Positions 9,804 to 18,891 of a stretch of DNA of 64,000 nt are shown here, in pieces. Source of the DNA: Bacillus sp. (in: firmicutes) (lineage in GTDB: Bacteria; Bacillota; Bacilli; Bacillales; Bacillaceae_J); NCBI GenBank assembly GCA_012842745.1, contig DUSF01000054.1, positions 84,645 through 148,644 on the forward strand. Direction: 5' to 3'. Position 1 is the first letter of the stretch. The number at the start of each line of letters is the position of its first letter. The notes under the pieces were generated by a model that was given only the letters and a program-made list of their open reading frames with translations, did not search any database and had not been told where the DNA came from. The position numbers and the translations under genes were made by a program.

Positions 9804-10019
9804 TTAAAATTGACCGTGTGTTCCAGACATTTGTTGTTGTGCCATTGATACTAGGCGCTTCGTAATTTCTCCACCAACAGATCCGTTAGCGCGAGAAGTA
9901 GTGTCAGCACCAAGATTAACACCGAATTCTTGAGCGATTTCAATTTTCATTTGATCAAGTGCTTGGGCAACACCAGGAACTAATAATTGGTTACTGTTAT
10001 TACTATTGTTATTTGCCAT
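9804..10019 (-). CDS. alpha/beta-type small acid-soluble spore protein
   Basis: 71 residues. It contains the DNA-binding family motifs [20 protein letters not shown], with the GPR protease cleavage region EIAQEFG, and [20 protein letters not shown]. Such proteins coat spore DNA and are degraded at germination. The Asn-rich start [11 protein letters not shown] is typical. AAGGAG precedes ATG 10019. Expression is expected in the forespore (sigma-G), but I did not find a convincing promoter match. Confidence 0.95.
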   Translation of the reverse strand: MANNNSNNSNQLLVPGVAQALDQMKIEIAQEFGVNLGADTTSRANGSVGGEITKRLVSMAQQQMSGTHGQF

Positions 10020-10059
10020 TATTATTCACTCCTTAAGAATTTTCTGTGTTGTAAATGGT

Positions 10060-10115
10060 AGGGTTAGTTGGATTTAAACCAACAGTGTGTGTTAACTGCC
10101 TTAATGGCTAACCCT
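10060..10115. other. cloverleaf-like inverted-repeat structure
   Basis: An outer 7-bp stem AGGGTTA (10060-10066) / TAACCCT (10109-10115) encloses three abutting hairpins: GTTGG-N7-CCAAC (10067-10083), AGT-N8-ACT (10084-10097) and GCC-TTAAT-GGC (10098-10108). No base is left between the helices. It is not a tRNA: there is no TTCRA T-loop and no CCA. It lies 41 bases upstream of the SASP start, so it may be a leader structure, a cruciform protein site or a small repeat element. Confidence 0.45.
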
Positions 10116-10314
10116 GCGATATTATTCGAAGTTTGTGTGTTGCTTTTGATTTTGTTGCTTCGTTGTATTCTTAAGTTAACCAATTATTTTTTATTTATTA
10201 ATGGTAATATTTTGAAGATTTTATTTTTGCCAGAGATTTTATGTTGTAGATGTTTAATGACATACACATACTTGTATTAGGTGAATTTCTTTCATAAAGG
10301 AGTAAATTAATATT

Positions 10315-10566
10315 ATGTATATATGTCCCTTATGTAATCAACTTGGGCAACAATATTACAAATGTCCAAATTGCCAAAAGGAAATGGAAGATAACGGAAG
10401 GTTAATGGATTATTTTGATGACTATAGCGCTTATTTAGATATAGAGGGGATGAAGCTTTTTAATGGCTATCCTAGTGATCAAAAAAATCATCAATGTCCC
10501 CATGTTTTTTATTGTTTTAATTGTTCCGAGGAAATAGTTTATTTAATAAACGAGATAGAATATTAA
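10315..10566 (+). CDS. small cysteine-rich (zinc-ribbon-like) protein
   Basis: 83 residues starting MYICPLCNQLG. Two CxxC pairs near the N-terminus (CPLC, CPNC) and a C-terminal CPHVFYCFNC suggest zinc binding. The middle is acidic and aromatic (MDYFDDYSAYLDIEGMKLF). AAAGGAG lies upstream of ATG 10315. I do not recognise a named family. A role as a small nucleic-acid or protein-binding factor is only a guess. Confidence 0.7.
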   Translation: MYICPLCNQLGQQYYKCPNCQKEMEDNGRLMDYFDDYSAYLDIEGMKLFNGYPSDQKNHQCPHVFYCFNCSEEIVYLINEIEY

Positions 10567-10678
10567 TTCGCATTTTTTTTATGAGAATACAGTATTTTAT
10601 TTCATTCGTTGAAAAAATATTATATAATAATAGTACGTTGTGGGGTAATTTCTAGCATGATTAAAGGTGGTGAGCACG

Positions 10679-10939
10679 ATGGAATATCCTCAAGATATGA
10701 AAAACCGCTTAAAACGTATTGAAGGACAAGTTCGTGGAATTCTAAGGATGATGGAAGAAGATAAGGAATGCAGGGAAGTAATAACGCAGTTATCAGCAGT
10801 CCGTTCTGCTGTTGACCGGACAATTGGTTATGTTGTTGCCAAAAATTTAGAGCATTGTATCCGAGCCCAAGCGGAAAAAGGGGAAAGTGCGGAAGATGTT
10901 ATCAATGAAGCTGTACAAATGATTGTGAAAAGTAGATAG
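10679..10939 (+). CDS. CsoR/CstR-family repressor, persulfide-sensor type
   Basis: 86 residues from ATG 10679, with AAAGGTGG eight bases upstream; a GTG at 10667 is in frame but poorly placed. All-helical DUF156 fold (NRLKRIEGQVRGILRMMEED). Cysteines fall at positions 31 and 60 (KECREV, LEHC). The residue four before the second Cys is Asn, not the His that completes the copper site of CsoR. C31/C60 without that His is the CstR pattern, which senses per- and polysulfides by forming di- or tetrasulfide bridges. No sulfurtransferase or copper exporter gene is adjacent, so its targets are elsewhere or self. Confidence 0.85.
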   Translation: MEYPQDMKNRLKRIEGQVRGILRMMEEDKECREVITQLSAVRSAVDRTIGYVVAKNLEHCIRAQAEKGESAEDVINEAVQMIVKSR

Positions 10940-10943
10940 TATA

Positions 10944-10979
10944 AAAAAACTCTCAGCCAAATGTGGCTGGGAGTTTTTT
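10944..10979 (+). terminator. terminator of the CstR-like gene
   Basis: ACTCTCAGCCA/TGGCTGGGAGT stem with flanking A and T runs; it can act in both directions and also faces the convergent gene at 11000. Confidence 0.9.
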
Positions 10980-10999
10980 GAAACTAAACTTTAAGTGAA

Positions 11000-11176
11000 C
11001 TATTCAAGATTTAGTGGAGGCTCTTCTTCCACTAAATTTCTTGCTTCATCAATGGGTTTTGAAGTTTTTCCGTGTATGACTGTCCCGCCGGCCAAACCTT
11101 CGTTGATCATCCGATCTACATCCATAAAATAGCGGTCACGCCCTTCAAATTTGGAATCTTTGTTTTGTGAACTCAT
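11000..11176 (-). CDS. small conserved-looking protein of unknown function
   Basis: 58 residues from ATG 11176, chosen because AAGGAGG lies about eight bases upstream; longer in-frame starts run through that site. Polar and acidic: MSSQNKDSKFEGRDRYFMD ... LAGGTV ... EEEPPLNLE. No membrane segment or cysteine. It is the last gene of the YheD/YheC run and may be co-transcribed with it, suggesting a spore-related role by context only. Confidence 0.65.
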   Translation of the reverse strand: MSSQNKDSKFEGRDRYFMDVDRMINEGLAGGTVIHGKTSKPIDEARNLVEEEPPLNLE

Positions 11177-11216
11177 CGTCATCCCTCCTTTTCCCCTTAA
11201 TTTGTGCATAACAATT

Positions 11217-12293
11217 TCATCTATTCATGTTTTTATATTCAAGAAAAATTTCTACTAAATGATTGAGACCATTTCTGTAAATTTCCAGTTCATCAAATTT
11301 CATCGGTTTAGAATTTACATCAAAAATAAAAAACTCCCCATTGATTGTTTTTCCAACATCCATTGAGAACTCTTTTACGCAATCATCACCGAACGCTCTC
11401 TCCAATGCCTTTCCTGTACGTGCGGTTAAATCGCGGATGTGCTCAAAATCCTCTGCTGTAGAAATTTCTTCAACTCCGATGATATTTCCCCCTTTTAAAA
11501 CATGGGTCGTAATGCCGTTTACTTTGCTTTGTCTAATGCCAATTCCGGAAACAAGCCAATTGTTGTTAACATTATGAGCTAAAACACGGTAGTCATAGCT
11601 TCGTTCATCACGTTTCATAATTTCTGTCTTTTTCTGCAATATATACTCTCTTTTTAATAATAAAGGATTGATCTTCTTTTCCCAGATGTTTTGGAAAAAT
11701 GTCGACCCATATATACCGTTATGCCCTTTAATGTGATAGGAATCATCTTCATACTTTGAAAGCACATAGATTCCATTTCCTTTGCTCCCATCATTCGGTT
11801 TCAAATAAAGTGAAAGATAGTTGTTTAAATGCCTTTCAAGTTGTTCTTTTGATTGGATTAATTGTGTAAAAGGAAGATGTTTCCTAAGTTTCAAATCCTC
11901 TGAAAGGGCTGTATAGATATCCCATTTTTTAAAAAAGTAACTATTAAATATTGGGATGCCTTTTTCTTTACACCAAGCAGAAAAGGCATGAAATTGTTCT
12001 GTATTTTCCGATTTTCTGTAGGGGATGCGATTATAAATAACAAGAGGAATCCCATTATAATCGGTAAATACCCAGCCTTTTTTTCTTTTATTAAAAATAT
12101 AGCCGCCTTTTAAGTGGTTTTCCCGAAATGACAATGTGATCGGAAAGATAATTGCTGTACCACCTTTTTCTGCTAATTTTAATGAAAGATCTTTAAATAA
12201 CTTAAAGTTTCCTGTTAATGCCGAATGTTTCCCTTCTGTTGTTAAAATACCAATGATAAATTGTTCATTTTCAAGACTTTTATTCTTTTTCAT
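11217..12293 (-). CDS. yheC: YheC-type ATP-grasp, spore-coat-associated protein (copy 2)
   Basis: 358 residues, the short form of the YheC/YheD ATP-grasp family. Nucleotide-binding features include LYLKPNDGSKGNGIYVLSKY (about 155-175) and the C-terminal metal-binding part FFIFDVNSKPMKFDE. The family is linked to the spore coat in B. subtilis; its ligase substrate is unknown to me. Its start overlaps the end of the upstream YheD by 14 bases, with GAGGTG upstream, which implies translational coupling. Confidence 0.88.
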   Translation of the reverse strand: MKKNKSLENEQFIIGILTTEGKHSALTGNFKLFKDLSLKLAEKGGTAIIFPITLSFRENHLKGGYIFNKRKKGWVFTDYNGIPLVIYNRIPYRKSENTEQFHAFSAWCKEKGIPIFNSYFFKKWDIYTALSEDLKLRKHLPFTQLIQSKEQLERHLNNYLSLYLKPNDGSKGNGIYVLSKYEDDSYHIKGHNGIYGSTFFQNIWEKKINPLLLKREYILQKKTEIMKRDERSYDYRVLAHNVNNNWLVSGIGIRQSKVNGITTHVLKGGNIIGVEEISTAEDFEHIRDLTARTGKALERAFGDDCVKEFSMDVGKTINGEFFIFDVNSKPMKFDELEIYRNGLNHLVEIFLEYKNMNR

Positions 12294-13656
12294 GGAAAAG
12301 CACCTCAGGCTCTAAAATAGCCCTTTTTGTTAAATAAATCGCAAATGACATTGGCAGTGCCCTTGATAATTGATCATATTCCTTTAATTTAGGGTGCTTA
12401 AAAATAGAACGGCCTGGTTTAGAATTCGCTTCAAAAACCCAAATTTGCCCATTCTTATCAATACCTAAATCAAAACCAATCTCGCCAAGAGTTCCGTTAA
12501 TTTCTTTTTCTAATATTTCACTCATCGTTAAGACAGCTTGCTCCAACTTTTCAGCCCCATCAGCGGGAATCGGAACTAATTTTTTAATTTCTTCAATTGT
12601 TTTTACAATCCCTCCGCTTCCTAAATGAGTTGTAACACTGCCAACACCAGCAACTTTAGCGGCAATGGCGCTCATTTTCCAAACACCAGCATCATCTTTA
12701 TTCGTATGAATTCGGAAATCGAACGGTTTATTATCAACTTTAATAAGGGCAATCCCTTGTTGGGCAATATACCCTTTAAGGTTTTCGTTGTTGAACTGTG
12801 TTTGTAAGAGTGATTCCAAAGACTTAAACTTTCGTAAGTGATTTTTATCATTCTTGCGAAAGCGACAATACAAAGCCTCTCCATCGCTGTCAGCTGCTTT
12901 AATGATTTGGTGAATGCCTAAGCCAAGGCTACCATTCATCGGTTTAATATAAATGTTGTGATATTTGTCAAGAAGCTCGCGAATAGAGTTTAAAGTTGGA
13001 ATCGCGATTGTTTCAGGTAAATAAAGAGTAACTTCAGGATGGGCGCTAAAAATCTCATGTATTTCCCATTTATTGAAAAAGCCGGGATTAAACCAAGGAA
13101 TTAAATATTCGTTTTGCAATTTATTTTTTATATTTTTTAAAATACTGTGATTTTCAGTTTTACGGTTCGGTAAGCGGTCGTAGACAACGTTTGGAAAAGG
13201 GACTTCAATTTGCTTCCAGCCGTCCATACTATGGAAAAAGCCCTTAATTCTACCTGTTTCCCAATTAATATGGTTGGCCCCGAAGACGAATGTAAAAGCA
13301 CCGACCGTTTTTTCTGTTGAGAGTAATTTAGCAAAAAATAGTGATCGATCACCGATAGGTCTTATCGTGGTGCCGGTAAAACCAGCTGTAAAAATGCCAA
13401 TTAGTGGACCGAGATGAAGAACACCATCATTGGCAATCACATGAATTTTACTTTCGTAAGGAATTCCGAGCTGTTTCCAAAGTGATTCTGTAATATAAAT
13501 CGTTTGTGGCTCCTTGGAGCGCTTTATTTCGCAATTGCAAATTTCCGTGCCTAAAGAAATAGTTTTAAAATGGTTAAATGGAGTGTATAAAGATTCTGGG
13601 ACCCACACATATTCTTTTGATGAATTGGAATGCTTTTTTAAGGAGAATAATTCCAT
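12280..13656 (-). CDS. yheD: YheD-type ATP-grasp, spore-coat-associated protein (copy 2)
   Basis: 458 residues. An N-terminal domain of about 120 residues, absent from YheC, precedes the ATP-grasp domain. ATP-grasp landmarks are IYIKPMNGSLGLGIHQIIKA and the C-terminal IWVFEANSKPGRSIFKHP. Start ATG 13656 directly follows the TAA of the preceding YheC gene, with AAGGAGC inside that gene. It is the third of four ATP-grasp genes in this operon. Confidence 0.9.
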   Translation of the reverse strand: MELFSLKKHSNSSKEYVWVPESLYTPFNHFKTISLGTEICNCEIKRSKEPQTIYITESLWKQLGIPYESKIHVIANDGVLHLGPLIGIFTAGFTGTTIRPIGDRSLFFAKLLSTEKTVGAFTFVFGANHINWETGRIKGFFHSMDGWKQIEVPFPNVVYDRLPNRKTENHSILKNIKNKLQNEYLIPWFNPGFFNKWEIHEIFSAHPEVTLYLPETIAIPTLNSIRELLDKYHNIYIKPMNGSLGLGIHQIIKAADSDGEALYCRFRKNDKNHLRKFKSLESLLQTQFNNENLKGYIAQQGIALIKVDNKPFDFRIHTNKDDAGVWKMSAIAAKVAGVGSVTTHLGSGGIVKTIEEIKKLVPIPADGAEKLEQAVLTMSEILEKEINGTLGEIGFDLGIDKNGQIWVFEANSKPGRSIFKHPKLKEYDQLSRALPMSFAIYLTKRAILEPEVLFHEKE

Positions 13657-14745
13657 TTAAATCAGCTCCTTCCTTTGAAGTGCAATTTGTTTACAATAAT
13701 CAATAGGGGCGCTATAGAGAAATTCTTCAATTCCAGGATTTGTTTGCAAAATTGTTTTATGCCCTGGCTTGGAATTTGTGTCAAGAATCCAAGTTGATCC
13801 ATCTTTAGCAAAACCAATATCGATTCCCAGTTCAAATAAAGGCCGCTCGAAGCTTGCTTCAAGCGCAGTGGGAAGATGGGTTGTAATTGTATTTAAATCA
13901 TCAAGAAGCAGCTCTCGTTGAGCTTTGTCGAACGACTTTGATTGTAGCCATTCTTCGAATGAATAGGCTGTACCGCCGCCGTGAAGATTTGAAATACAAT
14001 GTCCTTTTTGGCCTTTGCGAATGCCGCGTCCAAGCTCATGCCAATCATTGTCTTTCTTTTTTTGCAGTAAAATGCGAATATCAAATGGTCTCATTTCTTC
14101 ATCTAAAAGCGGTAAATATTCTTGGACTAAATACGAATGGCTTCTTACTAGCTGTTTTAACCAATGGCTAAGCCGCTCCTTTTTTGAAAATACTTTATGG
14201 ATTAAATTTTTATTTCGATGGGTTTGCAGCTCAATTTGCTTTCCTTTCATCATAAGCAAGATAATGCCTCGGCCTTGTGAGCCATTTTCTGGTTTCAGCA
14301 AAATTTTTTTATGTTTATTTAATGCCTTAAAAATATCCTCAGAATTTTCCACTTTTCTTGTGATGGGGATATAATATTTAAGCAAAGAATGTGAAGAAAG
14401 AGTATTGTAAAGTTTCCATTTGTTTGGCAAGCCATGACCGATAAAAAAAAGATCCTTTCTATTTTTTAACCAATTTACAATTGGTGAGTATTTTTTTATT
14501 ATCTCTTCCGATGAATAAAAGCAACGGTCATATATAAACGTAGGAATGGGAAAAACGGCTCTATCCCAAGCGTTTGTTGTTGGATTAAATTTAGTACCAT
14601 GAACATATTCTGTATTTGGGTCAATGTCACCAGGAGAGAAACAAAAAACTTCCATTCCCTGTGACGCTGCTCTTTTTGCGATTTCTATAAAATAACCTTG
14701 CTCCGTTTTTTTGTTTAATGTTAAAAATCCAAAGGATAGCATCAT
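13657..14745 (-). CDS. yheC: YheC-type ATP-grasp, spore-coat-associated protein (copy 1)
   Basis: 362 residues. ATP-grasp motifs KILLKPENGSQGRGIILLMM and TWILDTNSKPGHKTILQTNP. The N-terminus MMLSFGFLTLNKKTEQGYFI matches the start of the short YheC form. It follows the first YheD gene after 10 bases and abuts the next YheD gene, so the four genes read as one transcript from 16129 downward. Confidence 0.88.
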   Translation of the reverse strand: MMLSFGFLTLNKKTEQGYFIEIAKRAASQGMEVFCFSPGDIDPNTEYVHGTKFNPTTNAWDRAVFPIPTFIYDRCFYSSEEIIKKYSPIVNWLKNRKDLFFIGHGLPNKWKLYNTLSSHSLLKYYIPITRKVENSEDIFKALNKHKKILLKPENGSQGRGIILLMMKGKQIELQTHRNKNLIHKVFSKKERLSHWLKQLVRSHSYLVQEYLPLLDEEMRPFDIRILLQKKKDNDWHELGRGIRKGQKGHCISNLHGGGTAYSFEEWLQSKSFDKAQRELLLDDLNTITTHLPTALEASFERPLFELGIDIGFAKDGSTWILDTNSKPGHKTILQTNPGIEEFLYSAPIDYCKQIALQRKELI

Positions 14746-14755
14746 TAATTCCTCC

Positions 14756-16129
14756 TTATTTTTTCCAACTCGAAAGATGAAAACAGTAATTCAGTATTGC
14801 TTTAGCGGAAGGCCTTATTTTTGGAGAAAAGCCTTCGGGGTCTTGATTTTTTGAAGGCTTTGTATTGACCTCGATAATCCAAGGCTTTCCATCTTGATCA
14901 ACAGCAAGGTCTACTCCAAGCTCACCATAAATACCTTCCGCGTTCTGGTCTATAATACTAGAAGCTTCAATGGCAATCTCTTTCAGCAATCGTTCAATTT
15001 GGATAATCGTTTTTTTGTCAAAATGATTGTTTAGTGCTTTATTAATTTTAAAGAGCTCTCCTCCTCTCGCAATATTTGAAACAAATTCATTTTTAGAGGA
15101 AACTCGCGCGACAATCGAAGTGACTATCCATTCCGTATCACTTTTGCGGTGGCAAAGGAGCCGAAAATCAAGGGGTCGTTCCTCCTCGTACAATAAAAGC
15201 TCTAGGCCTTGCTGAATAATGTACCGCTGTTTTTGCAAGCGATGTTTGACTGCATCATATAAAAGGGGAATCGATGAATATTGTTTTGCAATTTCACTAG
15301 AAAAAGTTGAATAATCTAAGAAAATACTTTCTTCCTCTGTCTCTATTTTAAAAATATTTTTTCCAAGGCTGCCATGAACGGGTTTCAAGAATAAAAGAAT
15401 ATGTTTGTTCATCATTTCTTCGATTGTTTTTCTGCCATTTACTAGTTTTGTTTCAGGTAAATACGGTAATAAATGCTCATAGCTAGAAAGAACTTCATAC
15501 ACATGCCACTTATTTAAAAAGCGCTCATTGAAATAAGGAATATTGGTCTTATTCAATTCCTGAAAAAAAGCTTGAGCTTTTTCTGAGCGTTCCTTTAAGC
15601 GGGAATGGATGCGATTATGGACAACATGAGGGATAGGTAATTTTTCTTTTATCCAGTTTTTATTGGCCGTGCTATACATAAATCCGTTTACACTATCGTT
15701 TTGAAAGCTATCATAGTGAAAGACGTAAACAAAAATATGCAGTTCACTTCCATACTTTTGCAATTCCTCAATAAACGTATGAATCGTGCCGAAAGTTTGA
15801 TGATGAATATAATCCGTAACGATTCCAACAAAAGGTCCGATTTCCCATATACCTTCAGTAGGGTCAATCTTTATTTGGATGTTAAATGGGTCTTTCGGGA
15901 GAAGGAGGTCATCAAGTATGGAGACAGGACAATAAATACTGGAATTTTCTATTGCATTTGCAACATGGATTATACAATCTACAACACGTTTTCCCGTTTT
16001 TAGCGTTATTTTTTGACCGTTCGTCGTATTTGTTTGCTTCTGTAATTCAGAACTAATTATAATAGTAGAAGATGATTCTGCTTCTTTTTGGTCTTTCGGG
16101 AGAATCTGAACTTTAAAAATATTTTTCAT
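14756..16129 (-). CDS. yheD: YheD-type ATP-grasp, spore-coat-associated protein (copy 1)
   Basis: 457 residues, first gene of the operon. It has the extra N-terminal domain and then the ATP-grasp part (LLFLKPVHGSLGKNIFKIET; PWIIEVNTKPSKNQDPEGF). GAGGG precedes ATG 16129. Clear family resemblance to the copy at 12280-13656 but much sequence divergence, so the YheD-YheC pair duplicated long ago or was acquired twice. Confidence 0.88.
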   Translation of the reverse strand: MKNIFKVQILPKDQKEAESSSTIIISSELQKQTNTTNGQKITLKTGKRVVDCIIHVANAIENSSIYCPVSILDDLLLPKDPFNIQIKIDPTEGIWEIGPFVGIVTDYIHHQTFGTIHTFIEELQKYGSELHIFVYVFHYDSFQNDSVNGFMYSTANKNWIKEKLPIPHVVHNRIHSRLKERSEKAQAFFQELNKTNIPYFNERFLNKWHVYEVLSSYEHLLPYLPETKLVNGRKTIEEMMNKHILLFLKPVHGSLGKNIFKIETEEESIFLDYSTFSSEIAKQYSSIPLLYDAVKHRLQKQRYIIQQGLELLLYEEERPLDFRLLCHRKSDTEWIVTSIVARVSSKNEFVSNIARGGELFKINKALNNHFDKKTIIQIERLLKEIAIEASSIIDQNAEGIYGELGVDLAVDQDGKPWIIEVNTKPSKNQDPEGFSPKIRPSAKAILNYCFHLSSWKK

Positions 16130-16137
16130 AAGGGAAC

Positions 16138-16202
16138 CCTCACATTGCCCATGGGCGTTATGATAAGAGTATCATATGAGAATCGAAGCGTTAGTGTGAG
16201 GA
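16138..16202. promoter_or_regulatory. inverted repeats in the yheD/yheB divergent region
   Basis: Within the 98-base divergent spacer three symmetric elements occur: CCTCACA (about 16138) matched by TGTGAGG (about 16196), GCCCATGGGC (about 16147), and ATGATA-AGAG-TATCAT (16160-16175). They could be operators for control of both directions. No regulator is identified. Confidence 0.35.
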
Positions 16203-16227
16203 ATTCGATAAGGAAGGTTGTTATTTA

Positions 16228-17364
16228 ATGAATTTTGTAGGAATGCTTTTGTTTATGGCGATAATCGGAGCGGTCATCGGAGGTGTGACGAACCATCTTG
16301 CTATTAAAATGCTGTTTAGGCCGCTTAAACCTATTTATATATGGGGTAAACGCTTGCCGTTTACCCCGGGACTTATTCCGAAACGGCGTCAGGATTTAGC
16401 TGTTCAGCTTGGGCGCACGGTCGTTGATCACTTGTTAACTGCCGAAGGGATTCGCAATAAATTTAAAGAGCCACAATTTTTAAATGACTTGGAAGCATGG
16501 GCGCAAACAGAGGTTTCAAGAGCTTTGGAAAGTAAAAAAACGCTGTCTGAGTGGTTGGAGGATGTTGGTGTAAGTGGGGTGGAAGAAAGATTAGCGGAAA
16601 AATTAAATGCGTTTATTGAAGTGAAATATGAAGAACTAGTCGGGCAAGCTAGGGAAAAAACATTAAGTGAAGCGTTGCCGGAAGGGTTGCTTGTAAAGAT
16701 TGATTCGAAAATCCCTGAGTTTTCTGCTTACATTTTAAACAAAGGAATTGCTTACTTTGAAAGTAACGAGGGCAGGACCCGCTTAAGCATGATGGTTCAA
16801 GATTTCCTCGAAAACCTCGGCTCTTTAGGCAATATGGTACAAATGTTCATTAGCAATGATACGATTGTAAATTCTGTGCAGCCTGAGCTTATTAAATTTC
16901 TTAGCCATAAAGGGACAGAAAATATGTTGACACAATTATTGGACCAAGAATGGGATAAGGTGAAAGGCTGGAAGGTTGACATGCTGGAAGAAAAAGTGGG
17001 CCGTGATCAGTTTTTGGAATTTTTGAAGAGAAATCTTAATGAACAAATTCCTTATAAAAAATGGCTTCATTCTTCTGTCGAACAAGTAACAGCTTTGTAT
17101 AAGAAAATGATTCTAGAAATATGGGTGCCGAAAGTTGTTAAAGCAGCCGGTGATTTTGTAGATAATCGCATCGAAGAAGTAATGAAAAGGCTCCATCTCG
17201 CTGAAATTGTTCGTAAACAGGTAGAAGCTTTCCCGGTTGAGCGTCTAGAAGTCATCGTTCTTTCAATTTCAAAAAGAGAATTTAAAATGATTACTTATTT
17301 AGGCGCTTTGCTTGGCGGATTAATTGGAATTGTGCAAGGATTAATCGTATATTTTGTTGGTTAG
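16228..17364 (+). CDS. yheB: YheB, DUF445 membrane-associated protein
   Basis: 378 residues. An N-terminal hydrophobic segment ([20 protein letters not shown]) is followed by the family motif [20 protein letters not shown] then [12 protein letters not shown] long helical middle follows, and a C-terminal membrane helix ([20 protein letters not shown]). Function unknown; family DUF445. It precedes yheA in the same order as in B. subtilis. Confidence 0.92.
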   Translation: MNFVGMLLFMAIIGAVIGGVTNHLAIKMLFRPLKPIYIWGKRLPFTPGLIPKRRQDLAVQLGRTVVDHLLTAEGIRNKFKEPQFLNDLEAWAQTEVSRALESKKTLSEWLEDVGVSGVEERLAEKLNAFIEVKYEELVGQAREKTLSEALPEGLLVKIDSKIPEFSAYILNKGIAYFESNEGRTRLSMMVQDFLENLGSLGNMVQMFISNDTIVNSVQPELIKFLSHKGTENMLTQLLDQEWDKVKGWKVDMLEEKVGRDQFLEFLKRNLNEQIPYKKWLHSSVEQVTALYKKMILEIWVPKVVKAAGDFVDNRIEEVMKRLHLAEIVRKQVEAFPVERLEVIVLSISKREFKMITYLGALLGGLIGIVQGLIVYFVG

Positions 17365-17409
17365 GAATATATTTGTTATGATAATAACAACTTTAAGGAG
17401 GGACCACGA

Positions 17410-17766
17410 ATGACAAATGTTTATGATGTAGCGTACAGTTTAGAAAAGGCAATTAGGGAAAGTGATGATTTTAAAAGATTAAAACAGCTTGTTAATAGCA
17501 TCAATAGTAATGAAGCTTCTAAGCGTCTATTTGATAGCTTTCGTGAAACACAGTTTGAATTGCAGCAAAAGCAAATGATGGGCGATGATATATCTGAAGA
17601 AGACGTACAAAAAGCACAACAACAATTCACATTAATTCAACAACATGAAGGAATCTCGCAATTAATGCAGGCAGAAGAGCGCATGAGCATGATTATTAAT
17701 GATATAAACAGGACTATTATGAAGCCATTGGAGGAATTGTACGGGGTACCGGAAGGATTAAAATAA
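17410..17766 (+). CDS. yheA: YheA, YlbF/YmcA-family helical protein
   Basis: 118 residues, entirely helical: MTNVYDVAYSLEKAIRESDD ... FDSFRETQFELQQKQMMGDD. It belongs to the family of YlbF and YmcA, small helical adaptors; YheA itself has no established role. AAGGAGG precedes ATG 17410. Cotranscribed with yheB (45-base gap) and ended by a terminator. Confidence 0.92.
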   Translation: MTNVYDVAYSLEKAIRESDDFKRLKQLVNSINSNEASKRLFDSFRETQFELQQKQMMGDDISEEDVQKAQQQFTLIQQHEGISQLMQAEERMSMIINDINRTIMKPLEELYGVPEGLK

Positions 17767-17782
17767 TAAGCATGATTTAGTT

Positions 17783-17809
17783 GGCTGACACAAAATGTCA
17801 GCCTTTTTT
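17783..17809 (+). terminator. terminator of yheBA
   Basis: GGCTGACA-CAAAA-TGTCAGCC followed by six T. Confidence 0.93.
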
Positions 17810-17887
17810 AGTTCTATCACATTTTTATTGTTCATACGTTTATCATAAAGTGATACTTGTATTAGATGGAACAAGGGGGAAGCTATT

Positions 17888-18751
17888 ATGATGTATCGGT
17901 TACTGGCGATTAATATTGACGGAACATTATTGAAATCGAATGGGAAATTATCTCGTGAGACAAGGCAAGCGATTGATTATGTCCAAGACAAAGGTGTTTA
18001 CGTTACATTAGTTACAAGTCGGAATTTCCCTTCTGCAAAAAAAATTGCCAAAGCATTAAAATTGGAAAGTTATTTAATTACCCATAGCGGTGCTTTTATT
18101 TCAGATAATATTGAGGAGCCATTTTTCGAGGGAAGGATTTCTGAAGAAAAAACATTTAATATTGTTCAAGTTCTAGAAAATTATAAATGCTCGATTAGGT
18201 TATTACATGAGCGCTATTCAATTGGAAACCGGATTAAACAAAAAGGAAATTTAATGGGGAAGGTGATAGCGAACTCTAATGACCCATTATTTTATCCGAT
18301 TCAATTCGTCCAAAGTTTAAGTGATCAATTAGTCGATTTTCCTCTCGCCGTACCAAAAATTGAAGTGTACTTTTCCAATAAAGACAAAATGCTTGAAGTG
18401 AAGGAGATTGTAAACAAATCTTTCCCTGAAGTGAATGTTGTTGTTACCCATGATTTATCGTTTGAAATTGTTGCAGGGTCTGTCTCGAAGGGACAGAGCA
18501 TTAAACGCCTCGGCGACCATCTTGGCATTTCAATGGAAAAAACCGTTGTGATCGCTGACTCAATCAGCGATATTCCAATGCTCAAAGAAGCAGGCTTAGG
18601 AGTAGCGATGTGGAATTCCCCATTTGAAGTGAAAAAAGCAGCCGATTGGGTCACAAGGTCTAATGATCATAACGGAGTAGCGTTTATGATTAGAGAGCAT
18701 TTTCGAAAGCAGCAAAGAATTGAATTTTTGCGGAAAATAACAAAATCATAG
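17888..18751 (+). CDS. yhaX: YhaX, Cof-type HAD-superfamily hydrolase
   Basis: 287 residues. HAD motif I reads AINIDGTLLKSNGKLS: the first Asp position is Asn (INIDG instead of the usual DxD), so the normal nucleophile Asp is replaced. Motif II region TLVTSR, motif III lysine in SKGQSIKRL, and motif IV IADSISDIPML are present. The substitution raises doubt about phosphatase activity. Position before hemZ matches B. subtilis yhaX. AAGGGGGAAG precedes ATG 17888. Confidence 0.85.
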   Translation: MMYRLLAINIDGTLLKSNGKLSRETRQAIDYVQDKGVYVTLVTSRNFPSAKKIAKALKLESYLITHSGAFISDNIEEPFFEGRISEEKTFNIVQVLENYKCSIRLLHERYSIGNRIKQKGNLMGKVIANSNDPLFYPIQFVQSLSDQLVDFPLAVPKIEVYFSNKDKMLEVKEIVNKSFPEVNVVVTHDLSFEIVAGSVSKGQSIKRLGDHLGISMEKTVVIADSISDIPMLKEAGLGVAMWNSPFEVKKAADWVTRSNDHNGVAFMIREHFRKQQRIEFLRKITKS

Positions 18752-18763
18752 AATTGTGTGCGA

Positions 18764-18799
18764 AAGCGTAATGGTGTTTAGTCATCATTATGCTTTTTT
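18764..18799 (+). terminator. terminator of yhaX
   Basis: AAGCGTAATG-type arm pairs with CATTATGCTT, followed by TTTTTT. Confidence 0.8.
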
Positions 18800-18891
18800 G
18801 TTATTCCCGTTTGACCAGCACCCTATTGTTAAGTACACTTTAAACAGTGTGACAAGATTATAGATAGACATCAATGAAGTAGGTGAGAAAT

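Noticed and set aside
10060..10115. A tRNA gene
   Set aside because: Cloverleaf outline only; too short, no TTC T-loop, no sensible anticodon loop, no CCA end.
10068..10280. 70-codon hydrophobic frame on the plus strand
   Set aside because: No ribosome binding site; it runs through the inverted-repeat structure and AT-rich noncoding sequence.
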